A stretch of DNA of 64,000 nt, taken from contig CACOMZ010000002.1 of assembly GCA_902628525.1 (NCBI GenBank), forward strand, positions 29,372 through 93,371, in the 5' to 3' direction. Positions 34,926 to 43,351 of the stretch are shown in pieces. How positions within the stretch are numbered: the stretch's first letter is position 1; each line of letters opens with the position of its first letter. A model generated the notes under the pieces. It was not told the DNA's origin. It worked only from the letters and a program-made list of their open reading frames with translations, and made no database searches. This DNA comes from an uncultured Pelagibacteraceae bacterium. GTDB taxonomy: Bacteria > Pseudomonadota > Alphaproteobacteria > Pelagibacterales > Pelagibacteraceae. A program made the position numbers and the translations under genes.

Positions 34926-36144
34926 GGAAATAGACCTATCACTTGATAGAATTAAAAATCTTTGTGAAAAACTAGGAAATCCGCAAAACAAAATTAAAGC
35001 AATATCAATTGTAGGAACAAATGGTAAAAATTCTACAATTCAAGCTGCTTACTCAATTCTTAAAGAGGCAAGTTTTGAATGTAATGTTTACACAAGTCCA
35101 CATATTCAAAAAATTAATGAAAGGTTTATTTTCAGTAACCAGGAATTATATGATGATGAGTTAGCTGATTTATTGGAAGAAGTTGAAAAAATTAATAATA
35201 ATCAACCAATCACGGTGTTTGAGATGTTATCAGCTTGTTTTTTTTATAAAGCAGCGCAGTATCCAGGTAACATTAACTTAATTGAGAGTGGATTGTTTCA
35301 TCGTTTTGATGCTGTCAATATTCTAGAAACTAATCTAGCAAGTATTGTTACATCTATAAGCAAAGACCATCTAGATTGGCTTCCAAAAGATAAACAAACA
35401 ATCGAACAAATTGTATTTGAAAAAACATCTACACTTTTAAACTCAAACATTATTGTAGCCAAACAAAGTACTAAAGAGACGATGGATTGTATTAAAAAAA
35501 CTATCTCTCAAAATAAATCTAATAAAGTGTTTTTTAATAATGATTTCAGTTATTCAGTAAATGAAAATGATTTCTTCTACTATGAAGATAAATTTGGCGG
35601 ATTAAAACTTCCTATGCCTAATGTACTTGGTCAATATCAATTAGAAAATATATCTACTGCAATAGCAACTCTTAGAACTTTAGATCTTAAAATAAGGGAT
35701 GAACACATAAAAAAAGGTATTAAAAATATATCTAGCTTAGCTAGGCTTCAGGAAATTAAATCTGGTAAATTAAAAGAATTAGTTAAAAACAATAGATTTA
35801 TAGTAGATGGGAGCCACAACGAAGGTGGTGCTAAAGCATTAAATGAATATCTTCAAAGCTTGGATTGTAACAAACATGTTATAATTGGGATGATGGCAAA
35901 CAAAGAACATGAAAAATATATCAGTTACTTCAAAGATATTTCTTCCATAACAACTATAGATTTAAAAACTCAGGCTAACTCTATTAGTGGAAAAGATTTG
36001 AAAGAAAAATTTAAAAGTATGACCAATGTTCAATATCAACCAGATATCAAGCAAGCGATTAAATCAATTGATTTAAAAGAAGGTGATCTTTTATTAATTA
36101 CAGGATCTTTGTATGGGGCTGCTGAAGTATTAAGTTTAAATTAA
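34879..36144 (+). CDS. folC: Folylpolyglutamate / dihydrofolate synthase
   Basis: Adds glutamate to (dihydro)folates. The ATG at 34879 (MKLQKILSNFQKLHPKEID) is preferred over GTG 12 nt upstream; both lie inside the end of accD. The Mur-ligase-like P-loop reads GTNGKNST where most FolC have GTNGKGS. Other motifs are SPHIQKINERF, TSISKDHLDWL and DGSHNEGGAKAL. About 421 residues, typical. It is the last gene of the plus-strand run that begins near rnd. Confidence 0.93.
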   Translation: MKLQKILSNFQKLHPKEIDLSLDRIKNLCEKLGNPQNKIKAISIVGTNGKNSTIQAAYSILKEASFECNVYTSPHIQKINERFIFSNQELYDDELADLLEEVEKINNNQPITVFEMLSACFFYKAAQYPGNINLIESGLFHRFDAVNILETNLASIVTSISKDHLDWLPKDKQTIEQIVFEKTSTLLNSNIIVAKQSTKETMDCIKKTISQNKSNKVFFNNDFSYSVNENDFFYYEDKFGGLKLPMPNVLGQYQLENISTAIATLRTLDLKIRDEHIKKGIKNISSLARLQEIKSGKLKELVKNNRFIVDGSHNEGGAKALNEYLQSLDCNKHVIIGMMANKEHEKYISYFKDISSITTIDLKTQANSISGKDLKEKFKSMTNVQYQPDIKQAIKSIDLKEGDLLLITGSLYGAAEVLSLN

Positions 36145-36458
36145 ATATTTTTATCTAAAAATTCTTTCATATGGCTTTCAGGAACTCCACCAACTTTTCT
36201 ATCTACTTCAACACCTTTTTTATAGATGATAACTGTTGGGACACCTCTAATGCCAGCAGCTGAACCTGTGTTAATTCCACCATCTTCAACATCGGCATAA
36301 TAAAAATTAGCTTTATCTTTATACTCATCAGATAATTTATCTAAAATGGGCTTCATAACACGGCATGGTTGACACCAAGATGCTGAGAACTGGATTATAG
36401 ATATGTCCTCATTCTTAATTTTACTTTCAAAATCTTCATCTTTAAAATCTATAAGCAT
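36141..36458 (-). CDS. trxA: Thioredoxin with WCQPC active site
   Basis: Small disulfide reductase. The 105-residue protein has the thioredoxin fold with FSASWCQPCRVMKPIL, the cis-proline in RGVPTVIIYKKG and Asp in the FYYADVEDG strand. The active site is CQPC rather than CGPC. The gene follows sbcB by 34 nt on the same strand and overlaps convergent folC by 4 nt. A trxA beside folC is the conserved alphaproteobacterial order. Confidence 0.92.
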   Translation of the reverse strand: MLIDFKDEDFESKIKNEDISIIQFSASWCQPCRVMKPILDKLSDEYKDKANFYYADVEDGGINTGSAAGIRGVPTVIIYKKGVEVDRKVGGVPESHMKEFLDKNI

Positions 36459-36492
36459 AAATCCTTTCTATAAATTACTTTACCAAAGTCAA

Positions 36493-37929
36493 CTAGGCAA
36501 TTTCATATTTTTTTTCTATAGACATAATAAATTCATTTATTTCATCTAATTTTTTTAATTCTTCCTCGTCATCTCGATTAGAAGCCTGGTCTCGCAAAGT
36601 ATCAATTTCTTGATAAGCCATTCCAATAGTTTGCCACTTTTCTCTATTTTTACTTAAAATTCGTCTAGCAATTTCTCTTTTTATATTTTTATATAAATCT
36701 GGTGGCAAAATATGTGGCGCTTCTTGATAAATAATTTTTTGGCCAAACCAACTACATCTTTTATCTTGAAACTTATCCAACATTCTTAATTTATCTTCCC
36801 AAGAAGAACTATGCCAAGTTTTAAATAATTGGTTGTCTTTGTTTGGAATAAATTTTTTATATAAAGTTTCCTCTGGTAATAAATCTTCCTGAGTTTGTGT
36901 TTGAGCTTTTTCTTCAGCTGCTTCTCTATTAATGATTTGAATATTTTTGCAAAAATTTTCACTATTTCTAACCATTTTTGCTCTTTTTTGAATGGTTTCT
37001 AAATCTAAATCAGCATATGCCTTCTCTTTTAATGCAAACTTTTTATCTAAAACAACAGGGGCTTTATTAGTTTTGATTACTCTAAGTGCTTTTGGACTAA
37101 ATTTTTTCAAGTAAACTTTAAGATCATTTATTGACAAGTTTAATAATGGCTCAGGATTTCTTCTTAAATCAAATAAATATCCCCAAGATGCATATGAAGG
37201 ATGGAAACAATGATCTGGGTGCAATGTTGAAACAAGATACATCATATTTTTTCCTTTAACATTTTCAAAGATTGAATAAATACCTTCACTTTTTAAAATA
37301 GTTTCAACGCTATTTTTTGTCGATGTGCTTAAAAAATTCTCCCAATTGTCTTTGTGTTTATCTTTTATAATTCTGAGAATTTTTAAGCTTGTGAATGCAT
37401 CATGATAAGCTGTGTGTTGTTGAGATGTATCAAATCCTTGTTGTCTAGCTAGGCCTTCTAAAGCAAGACTTTCATTGCCTGCATCTGTCAATTCAGTCTT
37501 TAATGTTTCGGGATTTAAAGTTTGAGCCACTCTTGCAACATGTAAACCATCATGTTCTTTATTAGGTGATGAATGCGTGATATAAGGATATCTGTTTCCT
37601 TTGAAAAAATTAAAATGAAACATACGCCTATCAAAATTTAAATTACTCCAACCCATAAACAATGCTGGTGCAGCCTTTGAGAAGAAGTTTTCTACAGCTC
37701 CTAAAAAATCATAATGCGAATAATTACCTTTTGTAAGTAAATCAATACTTGTTGAGTTAACTAATAAGGCCTTTGCACTTGGAACCTCACCCTCGGGCAT
37801 TCTGCCACGAATATTTAGCTTGCCAATTTCTTTCAAGTTTTTATCGACAACGACAGCACCTACTTCAATTATTGAGCCCCAAATTGTGCTATTTGTTGTT
37901 TCTGTATCGTAAATTACTATTTTATCCAT
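36493..37929 (-). CDS. sbcB: Exodeoxyribonuclease I
   Basis: 3'-5' exonuclease on single-stranded DNA. The 478-residue length matches E. coli ExoI (about 475). The DEDDh exonuclease domain shows IYDTETTNS, GWSNLNFDRRMF and TAYHDAFTSLKIL. The SH3-like and helical C-terminal parts follow (LFDLRRNPEPLL). In E. coli ExoI binds SSB and helps recombination and mismatch repair. It is 6 nt after the PD-(D/E)XK nuclease gene and 34 nt before trxA, so the three are probably one operon. Confidence 0.9.
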   Translation of the reverse strand: MDKIVIYDTETTNSTIWGSIIEVGAVVVDKNLKEIGKLNIRGRMPEGEVPSAKALLVNSTSIDLLTKGNYSHYDFLGAVENFFSKAAPALFMGWSNLNFDRRMFHFNFFKGNRYPYITHSSPNKEHDGLHVARVAQTLNPETLKTELTDAGNESLALEGLARQQGFDTSQQHTAYHDAFTSLKILRIIKDKHKDNWENFLSTSTKNSVETILKSEGIYSIFENVKGKNMMYLVSTLHPDHCFHPSYASWGYLFDLRRNPEPLLNLSINDLKVYLKKFSPKALRVIKTNKAPVVLDKKFALKEKAYADLDLETIQKRAKMVRNSENFCKNIQIINREAAEEKAQTQTQEDLLPEETLYKKFIPNKDNQLFKTWHSSSWEDKLRMLDKFQDKRCSWFGQKIIYQEAPHILPPDLYKNIKREIARRILSKNREKWQTIGMAYQEIDTLRDQASNRDDEEELKKLDEINEFIMSIEKKYEIA

Positions 37930-37935
37930 AAATTC

Positions 37936-38622
37936 CTAAGTTAAATACGATAGCTCATTAAATTTTTTTAATCTTCCCAAAAACAAATTTTGATAAACAA
38001 CTAAATCATGCCCTTGAATTTTAAACTCTTGGAATATTTTATCTACTGTGCAAACTAAAATTACACAAGAAGTGATATTGGAGTTATACACAATATTATG
38101 GGCTAATGAATATGCGCTTGTTTGAAGAAGCCATGAGTCGATATACTCAGCTTTTTTCGGTTTATTACTTTGTTTAAAGTCAATTATTGTTTCCTTTCCC
38201 TCATACACTCCAACACAATCAGCCGTACCTGCATATTTCTCTGGGTAATAAAGAGTGCATTCCACACCCCAAATTTCATCCAATCTATTTTTCAAACCTT
38301 TTTCTATGATTTCTTTAGCCATTAATTTGTATTGTTCATTATCCTCAAAAAAACTTAAATTTTCTCTTCCAAGTAAATAAGACTCTAAATAGTTGTGCAT
38401 TTGAGATCCTCTACTACTAGCTGCTTTTGTTATCGCTTCAGCTTCTTTTTGACCTGTTCTTTCACGCCAATTAGCGAGAGCAGCTTTATCTTCCTCTGAT
38501 TTTGTTACATCAAGTATTGAGGTAACACTTGGTAATTTTTTCTCCCCTAAAAGATATCTTCTAATTCCATCTACAGTTGCTCTTGAAGATGTAGGATAAT
38601 CGTATTTTTTATTCCATTTCAT
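37936..38622 (-). CDS. PD-(D/E)XK exonuclease resembling mitochondrial MGME1
   Basis: Predicted single-strand DNA exonuclease of 228 residues. Ordered motifs are LPSVTSILDVT near the N-terminus, RGSQMHNYLESYLLG (helix with the conserved His), a Glu in GVECTLYY, then GTADCVGVYEGKETIIDFKQSNKPKK. This last block holds the catalytic Asp and DxK and continues into a conserved Gln-Ala/Ser-Y helix (LLQTSAYSLAHN). The order and wording are very close to human MGME1 as I remember it, closer than to generic RecB nucleases. It is first in an operon with sbcB and divergent from rmuC. Catalysis is inferred. Confidence 0.75.
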   Translation of the reverse strand: MKWNKKYDYPTSSRATVDGIRRYLLGEKKLPSVTSILDVTKSEEDKAALANWRERTGQKEAEAITKAASSRGSQMHNYLESYLLGRENLSFFEDNEQYKLMAKEIIEKGLKNRLDEIWGVECTLYYPEKYAGTADCVGVYEGKETIIDFKQSNKPKKAEYIDSWLLQTSAYSLAHNIVYNSNITSCVILVCTVDKIFQEFKIQGHDLVVYQNLFLGRLKKFNELSYLT

Positions 38623-38697
38623 GATGAATCAAGTGGTACCTTGTACTATTATGTTTAATAATTATCTACTAGATATGACAAAAAGTTAAATTAAATT

Positions 38698-39867
38698 ATG
38701 GAAGCAATTTTAGGAGTAATAGTAGGATTTGTAGCATTTGGTATTGTTTGGTTTTATTTACTAAAACCAAAAAACAATCAGGCATCAGTTGATGAACTAA
38801 AATTAAAAGAAGAAGAATTAAAAAAATCTCAAATAGATTTGGCTACAAAGGAGGCAGAGATAAAAGCTGCAGAGGATGCAAAAAAAGACTTAACAAAACA
38901 ACTTGACGATAAAAAATTAGAGGTAACAAATCTTTATAAGAAAGTTGATGGTATCGTTGAAGGAATAGGTGAGTACAAGTCAATTTCTGAAAAAGCAATT
39001 AACAAACATGATGAAGCAATAGCACGGCATACAAATTGGTGGGAAAAACTCACAACTAACATCACATATCAAGGAAAATTTAATCAAGAAATTTTAGAAA
39101 ATCTTTTAGAAAGTGCAAATCTTGTAAAGGATAGAGATTTTTTTCCACAAAAAAAACAAACAACTTATGACATTGATGGTAATGAAGAGAAAGATGTAAT
39201 TCCTGATATGCTTGTAAAATTTCCAGAGAGAAATTATATCATTGATGCTAAAATGTCTTTAACTCATTGGACAAAATACATTAATGAAAAAGATGAAAAT
39301 CGAAAAAAACAATATCTTAAAGATCATATAGCATCAGTAAGAAATCACTTATTTGGACCCAAAGGTTTAGCTAAGAAAAATTATAACAAACTATATGGAA
39401 TAAAGTCATTGCAGTCTGTTATTGTTTTTTTCCCAGCATCAAGCTTATATTCTGTAACACTTGATGCTGATAAAACCCTTCAAACAGAGGCTCTTAAAGC
39501 AAACTTTATTTTATCGTCCCCTACTGAGTTGTTGAATATGATTAAGGTTTTTGAGCAAATCAAAAGTGAAAAGAAGCAAATTGAAAATATTAGTAAGATC
39601 ATAACCTCTGCTAGTAAGATATTTGATAAATACTCAGATGTTAAAACTGCGATTAAAGGAGCGCTTCAATCATATAAAACTCATGCAAATCAACTACAAA
39701 GCTTAGTTACAAAATCTTGGGGCTCACAAGGATTAGAGAAGCAAATAAAAAAACTTGAAGATGAACATGGCGTAATACCTGGAAAACAAATTCCTGAAAT
39801 ACCACCTGAACAAGCAAATATTACTGAGGTTACAGATCCAGAGGAAGACAAAGATAAGTTAAACTGA
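38698..39867 (+). CDS. rmuC: DNA recombination protein RmuC
   Basis: RmuC proteins limit inversion between short repeats in E. coli and are predicted PD-(D/E)XK nucleases. The 389-residue protein has an N-terminal membrane segment (about 4-21), a coiled-coil of Lys/Glu (about 28-90), and the RmuC core. The core contains FPERNYIIDAKMSLTHWTKYI with the D-AK nuclease-like motif and QSVIVFFPASSLYS. A charged tail follows. It diverges from the MGME1-like gene across 75 nt. Grouping with two exonucleases suggests a shared DNA-end role. Confidence 0.9.
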   Translation: MEAILGVIVGFVAFGIVWFYLLKPKNNQASVDELKLKEEELKKSQIDLATKEAEIKAAEDAKKDLTKQLDDKKLEVTNLYKKVDGIVEGIGEYKSISEKAINKHDEAIARHTNWWEKLTTNITYQGKFNQEILENLLESANLVKDRDFFPQKKQTTYDIDGNEEKDVIPDMLVKFPERNYIIDAKMSLTHWTKYINEKDENRKKQYLKDHIASVRNHLFGPKGLAKKNYNKLYGIKSLQSVIVFFPASSLYSVTLDADKTLQTEALKANFILSSPTELLNMIKVFEQIKSEKKQIENISKIITSASKIFDKYSDVKTAIKGALQSYKTHANQLQSLVTKSWGSQGLEKQIKKLEDEHGVIPGKQIPEIPPEQANITEVTDPEEDKDKLN

Positions 39868-39985
39868 TCAAATGTAATTAGCTTTTATAATTAAAATATT
39901 CTTTTTTATTGCAGGAATTGTAACTTTATACGCAATAGGCAGGAACCTTGATAATATCAAAATTATACTAATTTATAGGAAATAC

Positions 39986-40678
39986 TTACTTTTTAGAAAG
40001 TAATTTTACCATTTTTCTAAGGCCTATTTTTTTACTTGATGACTTAGAAATCATCATACAAGCCTCTGACCTTAGTATCTCTCCATCGTTTAAAATACGT
40101 AGATTATTTGCTTTTAAAGTTTCTCCAGTAGACGTGATATCGGTAATTATTTCTGAAGAGCCTGTAAAAGGATAAGCTTCAGTTGCACCCAAACTATCAA
40201 TTAATTTAAATTGGGTAACACCCTTTGAAAATAAAAATTGCCTTGTTAAATTTGGATATTTTGTTGCAACTCTTAATCTTTTCTTTTTCTTATCTTTAAA
40301 TTCAAATGCAATTTCCTCTAAATCTGCAATAGTTTGCACATCTATCCATGGATCAGGAATTGCAACTACTAATATGGCCTTACCAAAATTGTATCTTTTT
40401 AAAACATTAATTTTTTTTTGAGTATTTATTTCACTCTCTTTCAATAAATCAAAACCAGAAAAACCTATATCTAAAGATCCATCTCCAAGTCTTTCAATGA
40501 TCTCTCTAGCATGAAGATACAAAATCTTAATATTTTTATATTGTTTAATTGATCCTAAAAGGTCTCTTTCTCCTCTTTCAGAAATTAGATTTAATTTATT
40601 TTTTTTAAAAATATTTAAAACATCTTTTCTAAGTCTGCCTTTGCTAGGGATTCCAATATTTAAAATATTTTTTGTCAT
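39986..40678 (-). CDS. hisG: ATP phosphoribosyltransferase catalytic subunit (short form)
   Basis: First step of histidine synthesis, joining ATP and PRPP. The 230-residue short form lacks the C-terminal regulatory domain and needs HisZ, which lies just upstream. Visible blocks are NIGIPSKGRLRKDVL, LDIGFSGFDLL, ATKYPNLTRQFL and the PRPP loop EIITDITSTGETLKANNL. It overlaps hisZ by 1 nt. Its 3' end runs against rmuC with a 118-nt gap holding a start-less hydrophobic ORF. Confidence 0.94.
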   Translation of the reverse strand: MTKNILNIGIPSKGRLRKDVLNIFKKNKLNLISERGERDLLGSIKQYKNIKILYLHAREIIERLGDGSLDIGFSGFDLLKESEINTQKKINVLKRYNFGKAILVVAIPDPWIDVQTIADLEEIAFEFKDKKKKRLRVATKYPNLTRQFLFSKGVTQFKLIDSLGATEAYPFTGSSEIITDITSTGETLKANNLRILNDGEILRSEACMMISKSSSKKIGLRKMVKLLSKK

Positions 40679-41730
40679 TAGTAATTTAAGTTTAAAGCTG
40701 CACCTACTGCTGGGGTAAGTTTTTTTGATCCTAAATCTGAAATTAGACCATCATAACGACCACCATTAATAATATTTTTTAATGAGTTTTTAGATTTAAT
40801 ATCAATTTTAAAAACCATTCCTGTATAATATTCTAATTGCCTTCCAAAGGATGCTGAAAATACTACATTTAATTTTGAAACCTTGTTATTAGAGATTGGA
40901 AAATATTTTTGATCTACAACTAAATTTATTCTGTTTTTTTTAAAAAATTTATTTAACTCTATTGATGCTTTATTTATTGGACATTTAATTTTTAAAAAAT
41001 CTTTTATTACTTTTGAAACATTTTTTCCTTTACTGGTTCTTCTAGGATCTTTGATTTTATGATCAAATCTTTTTAATATTTCATTAATTGTTCTTCCTGC
41101 TACAATGTTGGATAAATCTTCTTTAAGCATTTTCACGTAACGCTTTTTATCAATTTCTACAATTGTTGGATCAACATCTGAATTAGTTTCTAATCTTTTT
41201 AATAAATCGTTAAAATATTCTTCTCTCCAGAAGTGCCTAGATAATCTTAGCTTCCATCTCTTTGGAATATCCAATTTTGAAATTAATAAATTGAATATTT
41301 CAACATTTCCAATAGTGAGTCTTCCTGAAGAATATTTGATATTTTGAAGTGATTTAAGAGATGTATTAATAATTTCTTTATCATCATTTTTTTCATCCTT
41401 AGATCCTAAAATTTCAAATCCAATTTGATTTCTAATAATTGAATCTTGTTTGTTTTGTGATTTTCGATAAGCTTGACCGCTATAAAAAATTTTTTCCTTA
41501 CCTTTTAAATTATTTTCTAAATATCTTAAACAAGATGCAATTGTTAAATCTGGTCTTAGACATAACTCTTTTCCATTTTGATCAGAAAAAGAGAAGATAA
41601 ACTTTCTAAAATTTTCTCCTGATCTTTGAACGATATGATTAGCCTCAATTACTGAGGGTAAATCAATATATTTAAAACCCTTAGATTTTACAGATCTAAG
41701 GATATTTTCAGATAAGTTTTTTGACTTCAT
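40678..41730 (-). CDS. hisZ: ATP phosphoribosyltransferase regulatory subunit
   Basis: HisRS paralogue that activates short HisG. The 350-residue protein has class II synthetase-like strands (LCLRPDLTIASCLRY, FYSGQAYRKSQ, IGFEILGSKD and GGRYDGLISDLG). It lacks the anticodon-binding domain of HisS and parts of the histidine-A motif. It overlaps hisS by 23 nt and hisG by 1 nt. The direct adjacency of hisS and hisZ is consistent with their common origin. Confidence 0.92.
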   Translation of the reverse strand: MKSKNLSENILRSVKSKGFKYIDLPSVIEANHIVQRSGENFRKFIFSFSDQNGKELCLRPDLTIASCLRYLENNLKGKEKIFYSGQAYRKSQNKQDSIIRNQIGFEILGSKDEKNDDKEIINTSLKSLQNIKYSSGRLTIGNVEIFNLLISKLDIPKRWKLRLSRHFWREEYFNDLLKRLETNSDVDPTIVEIDKKRYVKMLKEDLSNIVAGRTINEILKRFDHKIKDPRRTSKGKNVSKVIKDFLKIKCPINKASIELNKFFKKNRINLVVDQKYFPISNNKVSKLNVVFSASFGRQLEYYTGMVFKIDIKSKNSLKNIINGGRYDGLISDLGSKKLTPAVGAALNLNY

Positions 41731-43102
41731 CGATTAAATTTTCTTTTGGAAATGTTTTGTTGTTTTTGCCCTTAACACCTTTGAGACTTTTTATAGTTAC
41801 TGTGTTTTCATTAAATTCATTTTCGCCACATATTATTGCAACATCTAACTCACGTTTATTTGCTAGGGTTAGTTGCTTACCTAAATTTTTCTTTGTATCT
41901 AAAAAAATTTCAGCATTGATATTATTATTTCTTAATAGATCTAAAATTTCATAGTAATTTTTAAGATATTTTTCATCCATTACACAAACTAAAACAGGTT
42001 TTTGACTATCTACTTTTATTTGATCTAATTGCATTAAAGCGAATAACAGTCGATCAACTCCAAAACTAATTCCGGTGCCTGGAATATCCACACCTTTAAA
42101 TCTTGAAATTAATTTTGCATAGGCTCCTCCAGAACAAATACTGCCTATATCAACCTCTTTACCTTTGTTATTTGTAACTTTAAAATTTAGGTTCGTTTCA
42201 ACAATGAAATCTGAATAATAAGCCAATCCCCTAACAATTGTAAAATTTGTTTTGACCTGATTTAAATTTGAGCTGTAACCCAATACTTCAAATACTTGTT
42301 CTAATTCCTTTATACCTTTTTGAGACAATGGATTTTTTAATGTTTCTTTTAATTCTTTTAAATCTTTAATTTTTAGAAAATTAAGTATTTCGGAAGCTTG
42401 TTCATCGTTTAAATCTGCACCTTTAGTAATTGCACCACTTATATCTTTTCTCTCTTTTTTAAGCAGATCTTCAACACCTTTTAAACCAAAACCTGGTTTA
42501 TCTAATTTATCAATTGCCCTAATTACTTTTACTTGCTTTTCTTCTGATATTTTTAAATCATCAATTAATCCTTCTACTATTTTTCTATTGCTGATGTTAA
42601 TTGTAAATTGGTCTTTTTTTAGTCCACAATCTAATAAAGCACTTGATATTAAATTACAAAGTTCAGCATTTGCTTGGGCAGGATTAACATTTCCTACGAT
42701 ATCAAAATCTGCTTGCATAAATTCCCTGTACCTTCCGTTACCAGCCTTCTCATTTCTAAAGACATTTTGAATAGCATACCTTTTAAAGATTGATGGAAGC
42801 TCTTGATTATTTTGTGCAACAAATCTAGCTAGTGGGCTTGAAAGATCATACCTAAGAGTAATACTTTTTTCTCCATCCTGAAATGAGAATACATCAGACA
42901 TAGGATTAGCATCATCTTCTGCCAAAAAAGATCCTATATTTGAACTTATCTCAAACGAAGGGGTTTCCAGAGCCTCTGCTCCAAATTTAATGAAATTATT
43001 CTCAATAGCTTTTAAAAGCTTTTTTTTGAGAAGAAGTTTCTTATCCCAACGATCCTCAAATCCCGAGGGTAATCCAGGAATTAATTTTTTTTCTTTATTC
43101 AT
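41708..43102 (-). CDS. hisS: Histidyl-tRNA synthetase
   Basis: Charges tRNA-His. The track ORF starts at 43150, but that extension lies in the tRNA-His gene; the ATG at 43102 (MNKEKKLIPGLPSGFEDRW) is taken as the start, 4 nt after the tRNA CCA, giving 464 residues. Class II motif 2 is FKRYAIQNVFRNEKAGNGRYREFMQ, and the histidine site is RGLAYYSDFIVET. The C-terminal anticodon domain is present. Alphaproteobacterial enzymes of this type recognise a tRNA lacking G-1. Confidence 0.94.
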   Translation of the reverse strand: MNKEKKLIPGLPSGFEDRWDKKLLLKKKLLKAIENNFIKFGAEALETPSFEISSNIGSFLAEDDANPMSDVFSFQDGEKSITLRYDLSSPLARFVAQNNQELPSIFKRYAIQNVFRNEKAGNGRYREFMQADFDIVGNVNPAQANAELCNLISSALLDCGLKKDQFTINISNRKIVEGLIDDLKISEEKQVKVIRAIDKLDKPGFGLKGVEDLLKKERKDISGAITKGADLNDEQASEILNFLKIKDLKELKETLKNPLSQKGIKELEQVFEVLGYSSNLNQVKTNFTIVRGLAYYSDFIVETNLNFKVTNNKGKEVDIGSICSGGAYAKLISRFKGVDIPGTGISFGVDRLLFALMQLDQIKVDSQKPVLVCVMDEKYLKNYYEILDLLRNNNINAEIFLDTKKNLGKQLTLANKRELDVAIICGENEFNENTVTIKSLKGVKGKNNKTFPKENLIDEVKKLI

Positions 43103-43106
43103 TTTT

Positions 43107-43181
43107 TGGTACCCGGGCTGAGAGTCGAACTCAAACTTAAAGTTCCACAAACTTCCGTGCTAACCATTACACCACCCGGGC
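43107..43181 (-). tRNA. tRNA-His (GTG), A73 and no encoded G-1
   Basis: On the minus strand a full cloverleaf begins GCCCGGGTGGTGTAATGG and ends CCCGGGTACCA, with CCA encoded. The anticodon loop TTGTGGA gives GTG (His). T-loop TTCGACT is canonical. The base before G1 is T, the discriminator is A73, and G1 pairs as G-U with position 72. So the G-1:C73 pair used by most HisRS is missing, as known for many alphaproteobacteria. It is directly followed by hisS. Confidence 0.93.
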
Positions 43182-43351
43182 ATATCCTATTTGTTTTTAT
43201 CTTATTTTATGTGGATTTAAAATTATAATATAAATAAATAGCCTACTGGCTATGGAAACAGTTTCTGTGAGTACTACTAAAATTCTTTATGTATGTAATA
43301 TTTATTTTCATAAACAGTCTTTTAGACAAAAAAAATTTATATTCAAGGTAT
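43182..43351. other. Intergenic gap with inverted repeats upstream of tRNA-His/hisS
   Basis: No gene is visible in these 170 nt. The stretch contains a perfect hairpin ATAGCC-TACT-GGCTAT (43238-43253) and a nearby palindrome GAAAC-A-GTTTC. A TATAAT on the minus strand (within TATTATAATTTT) lies about 45 nt before tRNA-His, without a good -35. It probably holds the promoter for the tRNA-His-hisS-hisZ-hisG unit. Any regulator of the hairpin is unknown. Confidence 0.35.

Noticed and set aside
43103-43150. N-terminal extension of HisS in the ORF track
   Set aside because: These codons lie in the tRNA-His gene; HisS homology starts at the ATG at 43102.
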